Below, piece after piece: positions 43,509 through 51,747 of a stretch of 64,000 nucleotides of DNA; the first letter of the stretch is position 1, and every line of letters begins with the position of its first letter. The notes under the pieces were generated by a model. It was not told the origin of the DNA. It searched no databases and saw only the letters and a program-made list of their open reading frames with translations. Both the position numbers and the translations under genes were made by a program. The stretch comes from Kuenenia sp039794105 (GTDB lineage Bacteria; Planctomycetota; Brocadiia; Brocadiales; Brocadiaceae): positions 62,001 to 126,000 of the forward strand of contig NZ_JBDIWA010000001.1 of the NCBI RefSeq assembly GCF_039794105.1, given 5' to 3'.

Positions 43509-44735
43509 ATGTTGGAAAAAGTTATTTTAGTCATCTGCGATGGACTGGGAGACCGTCCGATAAAAGATCTTGGCAATTTAACTCCACTGGAAGCGGCAAA
43601 AACGCCAAACATGGACAAATTGGCTTACGAGTCTGAATGTGGAATGATGTACAGCTTGGGCCGTGGTTGCGTACCTGGCAGCGATACATCGCATCTCAAC
43701 ATTCTTGGCTATGATTATAGAGAATATTATTCGGGACGCGGAACAATAGAGGTGACCGGCGTTGGAATGAAATTACAGGAAGGCGATGTTGCCCTGCGTG
43801 GAAATTTCGGCACGGTAGATGAAAATTTTATTATTAAAGATCGCAGGGCAGGCAGAATCCGGGGGGTAGAACCGCTAGCACAGGCGCTGGATGGTATAGA
43901 AATCGATGGCGTTACATTTCTCGTTAGACCCGGAACCGGCCACCGCGCAGCGGTGGTGATGAGAGGAAAAGGCCTATCTAGCGCCATTATTGATGCCGAT
44001 CCGCACAAACCGGACGTCCCGGTAAGGGAAGTCACCCCTTTGGATAAGTCTATTGAAGCAAAACATACCGCACGAATATTGAATGCTTTTTTGAAAAAGG
44101 CATGGGAAATTCTCCAAAAACACCCTTTAAACGAAGAAAGGCAAAAAAAAGGAGAATTGTTGGCGAACTATCTGTTGGTGCGCGGCGCAGGACAATATAA
44201 AGAGGTTCCCTGCTTTAAAGAACGTTATGCTTTCTCAGGGTGTTGTATAGCTGGAGGAGGATTGTATAAGGGAGTTGCCGCCTACCTGGGAATGGACGTT
44301 ATTGACGTCCCCGGCGCAACAGGCCTGCCGGACACCGATATTGAAGCCAAATTCAGGTCGGCAATCAGCAACCTGAAGCATTACGATTTTGTTTTTGTGC
44401 ATGTAAAAGCCACAGATTCTTTCGGAGAAGATGGAAATTTCAGGGGCAAAAAAGAGTTTATTGAAAAGATTGACCACGCGGCACGGCTTTTTCATGAGAC
44501 GCCAGAAAATACATTATTAATAATAACAGGAGACCATTCAACCCCGTGTGCATTGAAAAGCCATTCGGGTGACCCAATCCCCATTATTTTTCGCGGAACC
44601 GGTGTTAGGGTAGACAGGGTCGCTGCGTTTAATGAGCGGGATTGTACACGTGGAGGCCTGGGGATTATTACCGGAATGGACATAATGCCTCAGATACTTA
44701 ATCTTTTAGGAAAACTCCCTTTAACAGGTGCATAA
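43509..44735 (+). CDS. apgM: 2,3-bisphosphoglycerate-independent phosphoglycerate mutase, archaeal type
   Basis: This 408-residue alkaline-phosphatase-fold enzyme interconverts 3- and 2-phosphoglycerate. It shows the metal site VICDGLGDRPIKDLGNLTPL, the catalytic Ser region PGSDTSHLNILGYD, YYSGRGTIE, and near the C-terminus ITGDHSTPCALKSHSGDPIP. These are features of the ApgM family, common in archaea and some bacteria, rather than GpmI. A ribosome binding site AAGGAG precedes the ATG. It appears monocistronic. Confidence 0.93.
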   Translation: MLEKVILVICDGLGDRPIKDLGNLTPLEAAKTPNMDKLAYESECGMMYSLGRGCVPGSDTSHLNILGYDYREYYSGRGTIEVTGVGMKLQEGDVALRGNFGTVDENFIIKDRRAGRIRGVEPLAQALDGIEIDGVTFLVRPGTGHRAAVVMRGKGLSSAIIDADPHKPDVPVREVTPLDKSIEAKHTARILNAFLKKAWEILQKHPLNEERQKKGELLANYLLVRGAGQYKEVPCFKERYAFSGCCIAGGGLYKGVAAYLGMDVIDVPGATGLPDTDIEAKFRSAISNLKHYDFVFVHVKATDSFGEDGNFRGKKEFIEKIDHAARLFHETPENTLLIITGDHSTPCALKSHSGDPIPIIFRGTGVRVDRVAAFNERDCTRGGLGIITGMDIMPQILNLLGKLPLTGA

Positions 44736-44756
44736 TTTTACGAAGTACAAAAGAGG

Positions 44757-44776
44757 AACCACAGATTTCACAGACT
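44757..44776. repeat. AACCACAGATT repeat, copy 1
   Basis: This 20-bp core recurs at 46688-46707 (inverted) and 50761-50780 with one or two differences. Nearby at about 44845-44870 there are short tandem ATGACTA-type repeats. Confidence 0.75.
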
Positions 44777-44889
44777 TCGTCGTGAGCTCAGTCGAACGAT
44801 TACACAGATTTAAAAAATTTGTAGCAAGTAGGGGCATCCCTTACGAATGACCAATGACTAATGACTAATGACCAATTTCTCACACAAAT

Positions 44890-46026
44890 ATGCAAATGCA
44901 GAAAAAAAAAGTGTTATGGATAAAATGGTTGGTAATTTTATGCTGTTTAACTGCTCTTGTTGTTGCTATTTCCATTTTCGTATTTCCTACGCTTCTATTT
45001 GAAAAAAGCATCACGCAAAAAGCAATTCTCTTGCTGGAAGGCAAACTTCCCTCCTCCGCTCAAACAGGCACTGTATCGTATCACTGGCCTAACCAAATAC
45101 GTATTTCCCATATTATTCTGCAAAAGCAAAACAGTGACCAGAAAACTACAACGCAGCTTGATGACATACAGGGTACGTTAAAGCTGTTTCCCCTCTTATG
45201 GAACCAGGTTATTTTTGAAAAAATTGAGGTTAAACAAATAAACTACGAAAATAGTTTATTGATTGAAGACTTGTTTACCGATACACTTTCTCTTAAAGAC
45301 GACGTGATAACTACTCATGTCCAATTTAAAGCAAATGGCGGTAAAACATATCTTCACGGCGTTATAGAACTCAACAGGGATATACCGGAATTTAATATAA
45401 CAATCAAAGCGCAGGATGTTTACATAACACAAGAAATGCCTGTGTTACGTGATTTGCCTTTATTTAAAAATGATGGAAGCGAGGCAGGCGGCATTCTGAA
45501 CATTGAAGGGTATTTGATAGGAAAAGGTTTTGGCAGAAATACACTGAACAAAGATATTAAAGGCAACTTTACCCTCAGCATCCGGAACGGCTATATTAAA
45601 AGCAATGTGCTTTTTTCCGCTTTGTCAGATATTATTACCATAAATGACCTCTATTCATTTGATTTGTTAGAAACAGAAGTGCTGATTGAGGAGGAAACAA
45701 TGTATACCCCAAAAGCAATCGTTGATAGTCAGCTATTAAAGATGGAGGCGTCAGGTATGATAGGATTCGGAGGAAAACTATTTTATAAAGCAAATGTCAC
45801 GGTGAATGAAAGATTCGTAAACAAGGACATAGAAAAGATTACAGGAACTGCTTTCAGGCAAAATGCCATTCCATTGGAGATACGAGGCTACATAAACGAC
45901 CCGAAGATTTCAATAAAACTTTCTCAGGAAAACGTGGAACAGCTTGTTAAGGGTATCGCAAATGATTTCTTACGTATTAATAAGGAAAGAAAGGCAAGCA
46001 GGCAAGAGGAGGACGACCATAAATGA
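44890..46026 (+). CDS. Membrane-anchored AsmA-like protein, function unknown
   Basis: This 378-residue protein has one N-terminal transmembrane helix (about residues 10-32, WLVILCCLTALVVAISIFVF) and a large exported beta-rich part. The later region resembles the C-terminal part of AsmA/DUF3971-type proteins (GYIKSNVLFSALSDIITIND and EASGMIGFGGKLFYKANV), which bridge membranes in lipid transport. The family call is by general resemblance only. It overlaps the cvpA-like gene by 4 bp. ATG at 44896 is an alternative start. Confidence 0.7.
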   Translation: MQMQKKKVLWIKWLVILCCLTALVVAISIFVFPTLLFEKSITQKAILLLEGKLPSSAQTGTVSYHWPNQIRISHIILQKQNSDQKTTTQLDDIQGTLKLFPLLWNQVIFEKIEVKQINYENSLLIEDLFTDTLSLKDDVITTHVQFKANGGKTYLHGVIELNRDIPEFNITIKAQDVYITQEMPVLRDLPLFKNDGSEAGGILNIEGYLIGKGFGRNTLNKDIKGNFTLSIRNGYIKSNVLFSALSDIITINDLYSFDLLETEVLIEEETMYTPKAIVDSQLLKMEASGMIGFGGKLFYKANVTVNERFVNKDIEKITGTAFRQNAIPLEIRGYINDPKISIKLSQENVEQLVKGIANDFLRINKERKASRQEEDDHK

Positions 46027-46595
46027 TATGGATTGATTATTCGATTTTTGTTGTTTTGTTTTTTGCAATACTATTTGGATTTGTCAACGGCCCTGTAATG
46101 CAATTTCTCAGAATAGTATGCCTGCTCATCTCTTTTTTTGCCGCTTTTTTCTTCCACGGAGTAATTAGCAATATCCTGAAAGGCATTTTATCCCAATCTA
46201 TTACGGATTTATTGAGTTATTTTACCATTTTCGGTGTAGTCTTAGCCGTAACGTGCTTTATTACAAATCTGTTAAAAATCGTTATCAATAAAGGCGGCAT
46301 ATCTGCTGGGTCGAGGTTTTTCGGTGGTTTTTTGGGGGTTTTTAAAGGGGTTCTCTTTTGCGGAGTAATTATCTTTGGTGTGCTATTATTCTGCAGTGAA
46401 TCAACGCGTGATACGGTAAATACCTCAAAAATAGCAGCACCAATAGGGAAAGGCATGCACCGATTAGTTGCAATTATTCCTGAAAGCGTAGCAAATAAAG
46501 TACGCTCTTACTCAGAAAAGATTGATGCACTAAAGACTCAAAAGGGAAAAGAAGCGGTTAAGAAGAAAGAAGAACCGCCCTTGAGTTCTAAATAA
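46023..46595 (+). CDS. CvpA-family membrane protein
   Basis: This 190-residue protein has four predicted transmembrane helices and the CvpA pattern: WIDYSIFVVLFFAILFGFVN at the start, then GGISAGSRFFGGFLGVFKGV in the third helix region. The C-terminal tail is Lys-rich and soluble. CvpA proteins are linked to colicin V export and envelope stress in enterobacteria. Translational coupling to the AsmA-like gene suggests a shared envelope role. Confidence 0.85.
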   Translation: MIWIDYSIFVVLFFAILFGFVNGPVMQFLRIVCLLISFFAAFFFHGVISNILKGILSQSITDLLSYFTIFGVVLAVTCFITNLLKIVINKGGISAGSRFFGGFLGVFKGVLFCGVIIFGVLLFCSESTRDTVNTSKIAAPIGKGMHRLVAIIPESVANKVRSYSEKIDALKTQKGKEAVKKKEEPPLSSK

Positions 46596-46658
46596 GTTTA
46601 GGCGAAACAACCCCCTTGTATTATTAATACGGTGTAATCGGCAGTCAGAAGTCAGAAG

Positions 46659-46680
46659 TCGGCAATCTGCCGTCTGCCGA
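46659..46680. repeat. Short dispersed repeat, copy 2 (inverted)
   Basis: Complement of the sequence at 43317-43338 with a single mismatch. A T7 run follows, so on the plus strand this copy could also act as a weak terminator after the cvpA-like gene. Confidence 0.75.
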
Positions 46681-46687
46681 TTTTTTT

Positions 46688-46707
46688 AATCTGTGCAATC
46701 TGTGGTT
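46688..46707. repeat. AACCACAGATT repeat, copy 2 (inverted)
   Basis: On the minus strand the 20 bases differ from copy 3 at a single position and from copy 1 at two. Confidence 0.75.
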
Positions 46708-46748
46708 TCGTCTGTAATATTTCATATTTATCAGTTCCTCAATTTGCA

Positions 46749-46774
46749 GACTGTAGACTGTAGACTGTAGACTG
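46749..46774. repeat. Tandem heptamer GACTGTA, 3.7 copies
   Basis: Three perfect 7-bp units and a partial fourth lie head to tail. Length variation between strains would be expected. Confidence 0.85.
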
Positions 46775-46925
46775 CCGTCTGTAATCTTAAGCATTACTAT
46801 GTAACAATAATATTTTGTTTGACAATCCATATTTTTTATATATTCTTACTTTTTTGTTGGGTTCTTTATAAATTTGATATAAGTTCTTTTAAATCAACAA
46901 CTTTCTAAAAAGGAGCTTTCGGTAA

Positions 46926-47315
46926 ATGAGTCCTCTTTCGAAAAACTTTCTTCGGGCAAGCTTGGTTTATTTTTTAATAGCGGCAATAATTGGCGCCGTT
47001 ATGATATCCATGAAAAGCTATCCCGCGCAGTTATTGTTTACCCATGTACATTTAAACCTTTTGGGATGGATGTCCATGATGATCTTTGGTGTTGGATATC
47101 ATATCCTGCCAAGGTTTACCGGTAGGCCTCTTGCCTATCCTAAAATAGGCACACTTCAATTCTATCTTGCAAATATCGGGCTTGTAGGTATGGTCTGTTT
47201 TCGTCCGATTCATCCCCTGGTAGAAATTTTTGCTGGCATCGAAGTCATTGCCATCGGCCTTTTTGTTGTAAATATTTGGGTCAGCACCATACCGCCGAAA
47301 CCAGAGCAGGAATAA
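46926..47315 (+). CDS. Small membrane protein related to heme-copper oxidase subunit I
   Basis: This 129-residue protein has four predicted transmembrane helices. It has the oxidase-like His pattern HVHLNLLGWMSMMIFGVGYH followed by ILPRFTGRPLAYP, as in cytochrome c oxidase subunit I and NnrS-like relatives. It is far too short to be a complete oxidase and lacks the copper-binding His cluster, so it may be a heme b membrane subunit or a sensor. A ribosome binding site AAAGGAG precedes it. It ends 25 bp before the activase gene and is probably cotranscribed with it. Confidence 0.7.
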   Translation: MSPLSKNFLRASLVYFLIAAIIGAVMISMKSYPAQLLFTHVHLNLLGWMSMMIFGVGYHILPRFTGRPLAYPKIGTLQFYLANIGLVGMVCFRPIHPLVEIFAGIEVIAIGLFVVNIWVSTIPPKPEQE

Positions 47316-47340
47316 TCTTAAAATAGGAGATTTTACAGTT

Positions 47341-49260
47341 ATGTATACTATCGGAATAGACATTGGTTCTATGTCAACCAATGGAATTCTTTTAAATGAT
47401 AAGAAGGAGATACTTTCTGCAACTATCATCGCAACCGGTGCAAGCAGTAAAAAAGCCGCGGAAAAAACCCTTCAACAAATATTTACAGAGCATAATCTTA
47501 CAGAAAAAGATATTAATTATATTGTAGCCACAGGCTATGGGCGCGTAAAAGTTCCTTTTGCCAATGAAGTAATAACGGAAATCACTTGCCATGCAAAAGG
47601 TGCGAATTATTACTTTCCTGGCGCCAGGACAATTATTGATATTGGTGGACAGGACAGTAAGGTTATCAAAATCGATGGAAACGGCAATGTGCTTGATTTT
47701 GTTATGAACGACAAGTGCGCCGCCGGTACCGGCCGCTTTCTGGAAGTTATGGCAAGAACGCTGGAAATTGAGCTGGAAGAAATGGGAGAGATTTCCCTGC
47801 ACGGAAAAGATAACGTTTCCGTGAGCAGCCTTTGTACCGTTTTTGCAGAATCGGAGGTTGTATCGCTTATTGGCGCCGACCACAAAACGGCGGATATATG
47901 TCGTGGATTGCATATTTCAATCGCAAAACGTATTACCGCACAAGTAAAACGGGTAGGGTTGGAACAAAAGGTTGCCATGACAGGCGGCGTTGCAAAAAAT
48001 ATTGGCGTAGTAACAGAGCTGGAAAAAAACCTTGGCTGCAAAATTGAAATCTCAGAAGAGCCGCAAATTAACGGTGCGCTTGGGGCGGCGTTAATAGCGC
48101 TGGAAAAAGCGCAGGCGCAAAGCAACGTCTCTATGTCACTGTCAGGGTCAGACAACAGCAAAAGTTTACTTGAAACTTCTATCGCGGATTTTTCCATTGA
48201 AGAAAGCAATTTGCCCAAGATCGGATATTTTTGCTCTTATACCCCGGTAGAAATTATTCATGCCGCAGGGTTTCATCCTGTCAGGATTAAAGGGACAGAA
48301 CATGATTCATGCGCTGCTGATGAGGTGCTCTGCGGAAACATCTGCCCTTATATAAAGGCTGTTACCGATAGAAAGATTGAAGGCAGTCTTGAGGATTTTC
48401 AGGGAATGGTATTTGTCAATTCCTGTGACGGGATGCGGCGCCTTTACGATGCCTGGATAAAAATGGACGAAGGGAAAGGGCGATTTAACTATATGTTGGA
48501 TATTCCTAAAAATATTGACGACGCTGCGGTTTACTATTACGCCAACCTTCTCAAAAAATTTAAAGAGAGGCTCGAATCATACTTCACCATGAAAATCCTG
48601 CCTGACGACATCAACCGGAGTATTGCAGTCTATAACTCGGTACGGGAAAAAGTAGGGCAATGTTTGCAAAAATACTGGAACGGATATATTGCCCATTCGG
48701 GATACGAGATGTTTTCCCTGCTGAAAAAAGGAGTAAATGCAGTTCCAGAGAAGTTTAACACCTATTTAACGCATATTATTAAGCAGGGGGATGGCATACG
48801 CGACACACGCGAAATACCGCGGTTATTCATCTGGGGCAGCATTATGGAGAATGAAAAAATAATGAAGATTATAGAGGATGCTGGCGCAAAGGTTGTGGCG
48901 GAAGACCTATGTAACGGCAGCCGGTATTTTGACGCCGTGGTGAGTATAAACGAAGAGCCTATTTTGTCCATTGCAAAACGGTATATCAAAAGAAACCCCT
49001 GTTCCCGTATGGAAAATATCTTTGACCGGATTAATAAGGCATTAACGATTATGCAGGAAAAATCAATCCATGCCTCAATTTACCACACATTAAAGTTCTG
49101 CGACCATAATCTTCTGGATTACCCCATGATAAAAAAGACTTTCCATGAAAAAAATATTCCGCTTCTCCATTTGAATTGCGACTACTCGTTAAGCAGCGAA
49201 GGACAAATCAAAACACGCGTTGAAGCCTTCCTTGAACAATTAATGGTTGCCCCAAAATAA
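47341..49260 (+). CDS. Fusion of a 2-hydroxyacyl-CoA dehydratase-type activase and a dehydratase/double-cubane subunit
   Basis: Residues 1-260 are a BadF/HgdC-type ATPase activator: phosphate loops GIDIGSMSTNGIL and DIGGQDSKVIKID, with cluster-ligand Cys in NDKCAAGTGRFLE and SSLCTVFAES. Residues 290-639 are a HgdB/BcrC-like subunit with IGYFCSYTPVEIIHAAGFHP, CAADEVLCGNICPY and FVNSCDGMRRLYDAW, whose Cys residues may bind [4Fe-4S] or double-cubane clusters. Usually these are separate proteins. Such systems drive ATP-dependent very low potential reductions. The partner subunit gene follows at once. The substrate is unknown. Confidence 0.88.
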   Translation: MYTIGIDIGSMSTNGILLNDKKEILSATIIATGASSKKAAEKTLQQIFTEHNLTEKDINYIVATGYGRVKVPFANEVITEITCHAKGANYYFPGARTIIDIGGQDSKVIKIDGNGNVLDFVMNDKCAAGTGRFLEVMARTLEIELEEMGEISLHGKDNVSVSSLCTVFAESEVVSLIGADHKTADICRGLHISIAKRITAQVKRVGLEQKVAMTGGVAKNIGVVTELEKNLGCKIEISEEPQINGALGAALIALEKAQAQSNVSMSLSGSDNSKSLLETSIADFSIEESNLPKIGYFCSYTPVEIIHAAGFHPVRIKGTEHDSCAADEVLCGNICPYIKAVTDRKIEGSLEDFQGMVFVNSCDGMRRLYDAWIKMDEGKGRFNYMLDIPKNIDDAAVYYYANLLKKFKERLESYFTMKILPDDINRSIAVYNSVREKVGQCLQKYWNGYIAHSGYEMFSLLKKGVNAVPEKFNTYLTHIIKQGDGIRDTREIPRLFIWGSIMENEKIMKIIEDAGAKVVAEDLCNGSRYFDAVVSINEEPILSIAKRYIKRNPCSRMENIFDRINKALTIMQEKSIHASIYHTLKFCDHNLLDYPMIKKTFHEKNIPLLHLNCDYSLSSEGQIKTRVEAFLEQLMVAPK

Positions 49261-50614
49261 GAAATACGTTAAAATTTTTCATATGTCATTAATTTTAAAA
49301 CTAAAGGAATGGGCAACCTCGCTCATGCAGCGGCACTCACAGTTGCTTGTCAGAGAAGGATTGCGGCTTTATAAGATATATCTCTTTTTCTTCCGCAATA
49401 AGAAAAGCGATGGATTCCGTTCGTTGCAAGTCCAGATACACGTTGGGGTAAAACATCTTTTTAACGTGTATGCGCATCCTGACCGGACTATATGGACAAC
49501 TATGTTTGTCCCCTCTGAAATATTGTTTGCCATGGGGCTTTATCCCTTTTGCCTTGAGATCGGAGCTGCCCTTTTTGCCGGAATAGGCCAAAGCTCCCGC
49601 GGGCTTATAGAAGCTGAATCAAGAGGTGTTTCCACTGATATCTGCACCTTTCACCGTGCTGCAATCGGCCATGCATATAGAAACGTTTTCCCGAAGAATA
49701 TTCTACAGGTCGCCACGACAACACTATGTGACAACAATACCAAAACGGCAAAACTGTGCGAATGTCTGACGGGAAAGGACACTGTCCTAATAGACATCCC
49801 TTACGAAGAAGATGAATATTCCGTTCAATACCTTGCCAAGCAACTGGAAGATCTAGTCAAATATCTGGAAAAAGCAACAGGTAGAAAGATGAGGCATGAA
49901 GCATTGGAACAAGCCTTTGAATACTCAAACAAAACACGGGAAAAGATTCTTGAAATCAACGAATTAAGAAAAGACCCCCTTTGCCCTCTGAAAGGCAGCA
50001 ATGCCTTAGGATTTATGTTTCCCACATATCTGCTTATCGGTTCCGGATTAGCCCTTGAATTTTATTCCAGTTTGGCGGATGAATTGCGCGAAAAGATTGC
50101 AGAAAACAAGGTAAATTCCCCTAAAACCTTGCCAACAAATCAAATCAAAATCCTCTGGCTGGAATTAAAACCCTATTTCAATGTGGATTTCCTGCAAAAT
50201 CTTGAAGAAAAAGAGAACGTTAAAATTGTCTTTGAAGAAACAAACTATGTTTACTGGGATAAGCTTGATGCGCAAAAACCATACGAAAGCCTTGCCAGAA
50301 AACACATTATGAACACCTATAACGGTCCGCTGGAACGGCGCATAGAAGTAGCAAAAATGCTTGCCCGTGAGTACGATGTTGACGGCGTCGTTGTGTTTTC
50401 TTCATGGGGATGCAGAAGAAATAATGCCGCTGTACCCACTATTAAAAAAGAACTCAACAAAATAGGCTATCCCTTCCTCAGTCTTGATGGTGATTGCGTA
50501 GACGATAAAAACTACATGCCCGGACAGTTTTCTACAAGAATTGAAGGCTTCCTGGAAATGATACGCGGAAAAAGAGCATCTGCCGCTCAACGTGAAACGT
50601 GTGTTGTTTCTTAA
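49247..50614 (+). CDS. 2-hydroxyacyl-CoA dehydratase/double-cubane-type protein, second subunit
   Basis: This is a 455-residue HgdB/HgdC-family protein. MFVPSEILFAMGLYPFCLEI, TDICTFHRAAIGHAY and TTTLCDNNTKTAKLCE supply candidate cluster ligands, and the C-terminus has the family ending SSWGCRRNNAAVPTIKKEL followed by DGDCVDDKNYMPGQFSTRIE. It overlaps the fusion gene by 14 bp from the ATG at 49247; an ATG at 49283 would avoid the overlap and drop 12 residues. Together the two proteins could form a benzoyl-CoA reductase-like, hydroxyacyl-CoA dehydratase-like or double-cubane reductase. No CoA-transferase or beta-oxidation genes are nearby. Confidence 0.87.
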   Translation: MPQNKKYVKIFHMSLILKLKEWATSLMQRHSQLLVREGLRLYKIYLFFFRNKKSDGFRSLQVQIHVGVKHLFNVYAHPDRTIWTTMFVPSEILFAMGLYPFCLEIGAALFAGIGQSSRGLIEAESRGVSTDICTFHRAAIGHAYRNVFPKNILQVATTTLCDNNTKTAKLCECLTGKDTVLIDIPYEEDEYSVQYLAKQLEDLVKYLEKATGRKMRHEALEQAFEYSNKTREKILEINELRKDPLCPLKGSNALGFMFPTYLLIGSGLALEFYSSLADELREKIAENKVNSPKTLPTNQIKILWLELKPYFNVDFLQNLEEKENVKIVFEETNYVYWDKLDAQKPYESLARKHIMNTYNGPLERRIEVAKMLAREYDVDGVVVFSSWGCRRNNAAVPTIKKELNKIGYPFLSLDGDCVDDKNYMPGQFSTRIEGFLEMIRGKRASAAQRETCVVS

Positions 50615-50928
50615 AAAACCTAACCGTTCCATCGTAAAAGCAAAGATGCTCATTGTTTTTTACCCTGCCTTTTTCATATGGTAATAGTTTACCGCTGATT
50701 TTTAGCTCTAAACTCAACCTGTACAAGCCAGAATCAAATAAGAACGAAATACGAAAGGGGAACCACAGATTACACAGATTTCGCAGATTAAAAGATTCAT
50801 AACACTTTAGTTTCTTGAAATTTTTTTATCGATGGGTCTGCTTCGCTTGCCCCATCCTACACAACTAACGCCATCGTTGTCAGTATTTTTCAAAAAGCGA
50901 AGGTGTTGCCAATTAAGAAAATAACACA
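50615..50928. other. Spacer before the truncated TonB receptor gene
   Basis: It contains AACCACAGATT copy 3 and an AT-rich stretch with phrases (AACACTTTAGT) also seen near 8355. No gene is supported. Confidence 0.5.
50761..50780. repeat. AACCACAGATT repeat, copy 3
   Basis: The core is followed by a further partial unit (TCGCAGATTA), so it looks like a degenerate tandem of an ACACAGATT unit. Confidence 0.75.
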
Positions 50929-51573
50929 ATGAGAGCCTTCGTATTAGTTGTTATCTTTCTGTTAATATCATATTACACACATTACACACACAGCGCAGAA
51001 GCTGAAAACGATTCTTCTCTGCTTCACACGGATACAGACATCCAAAACCCAGCCGATACCACATCCTTCAATTTGCTAAGCATGAACATCGAAGACCTTA
51101 TGGAAATAGAGATTGCTACTGTTTATGCCGCATCCAAATACAAACAGAAGGTGACTGAAGCCCCCTCATCCGTTAGCATTGTCACCGTCGATGATATAAA
51201 GAAATACGGATACCGCACCCTTGCCGATATTTTGAGAAGTATAAGGGGGCTTTATGTGACGTATGACCGAAATTATTCTTATCTTGTCTCTATGGGATTT
51301 TTGCGTTCGGGCGATTACAACTCGCGATACCTTAGCATGGTGGACGGGCTTCGCCTTAATGATGCGGTTTACGATACGGCATCCATCGGGACGGAATTCG
51401 TTCTGGATGTTGACCTCATTGACCGTGTTGAGGTGATCCGGGGACCTGGTTCTTCCCTGTACGGAAGCAACGCCTTCTCTTATTATGATAGCAACGGCAG
51501 AAGCCGCCTGTATACTACGGAGAATTTGCGCAGAGTAGTAGTGGCGAAAAAATTTCCTCCCCTATTATGTTGA
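50929..51573 (+). pseudogene. Truncated TonB-dependent receptor (plug domain only)
   Basis: The protein has a signal peptide, an acidic linker and a good plug domain: VTEAPSSVSIVTVDDIKKYG, LADILRSIRGLYVTYDRN, then DLIDRVEVIRGPGSSLYGSN. After GSNAF, where full receptors continue into the 22-strand barrel, the sequence changes to about 30 unrelated residues (YYDSNGRSRLYTTENLRR) and stops. At 214 residues it cannot form a channel. A deletion or insertion seems to have removed the remaining 400-500 codons. Confidence 0.75.
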
Positions 51574-51613
51574 AATTTAACCATAGTGGTATTTTGGGAC
51601 GAAATAAAAAAGC

Positions 51614-51632
51614 AGGCAAATGTGATTTGCCT
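51614..51632 (+). terminator. Small hairpin after the truncated receptor
   Basis: AGGCAAA and TTTGCCT pair across a 5-nt loop, 41 bp after the stop. An A-rich rather than T-rich tract follows, so it is a weak candidate on the plus strand. Confidence 0.3.
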
Positions 51633-51747
51633 CCTATAAAAAAAGAAAATATATGTTACATTGGAGTAGTATGACGTTTCATTAAAATTACACGTATAAA
51701 TCTGAAGCATTAAAAATATTCAGGCTTCGTACCTTTGGGACAATACT

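Larger units (their letters stand above)
46596..46925. other. Spacer rich in short repeats
   Basis: It holds a tandem AGTCAGA stretch near 46642, the inverted TCGGCAGACGGCA copy (46659-46680), the inverted AACCACAGATT copy (46688-46707) and the GACTGTA tandem array (46749-46774). No gene is seen. Confidence 0.65.

Noticed and set aside
46749..46774. Tandem heptamers considered as a CRISPR or origin iteron array
   Set aside because: Units are 7 bp with no spacers, there are fewer than four copies, and no cas, dnaA or rep gene is nearby.
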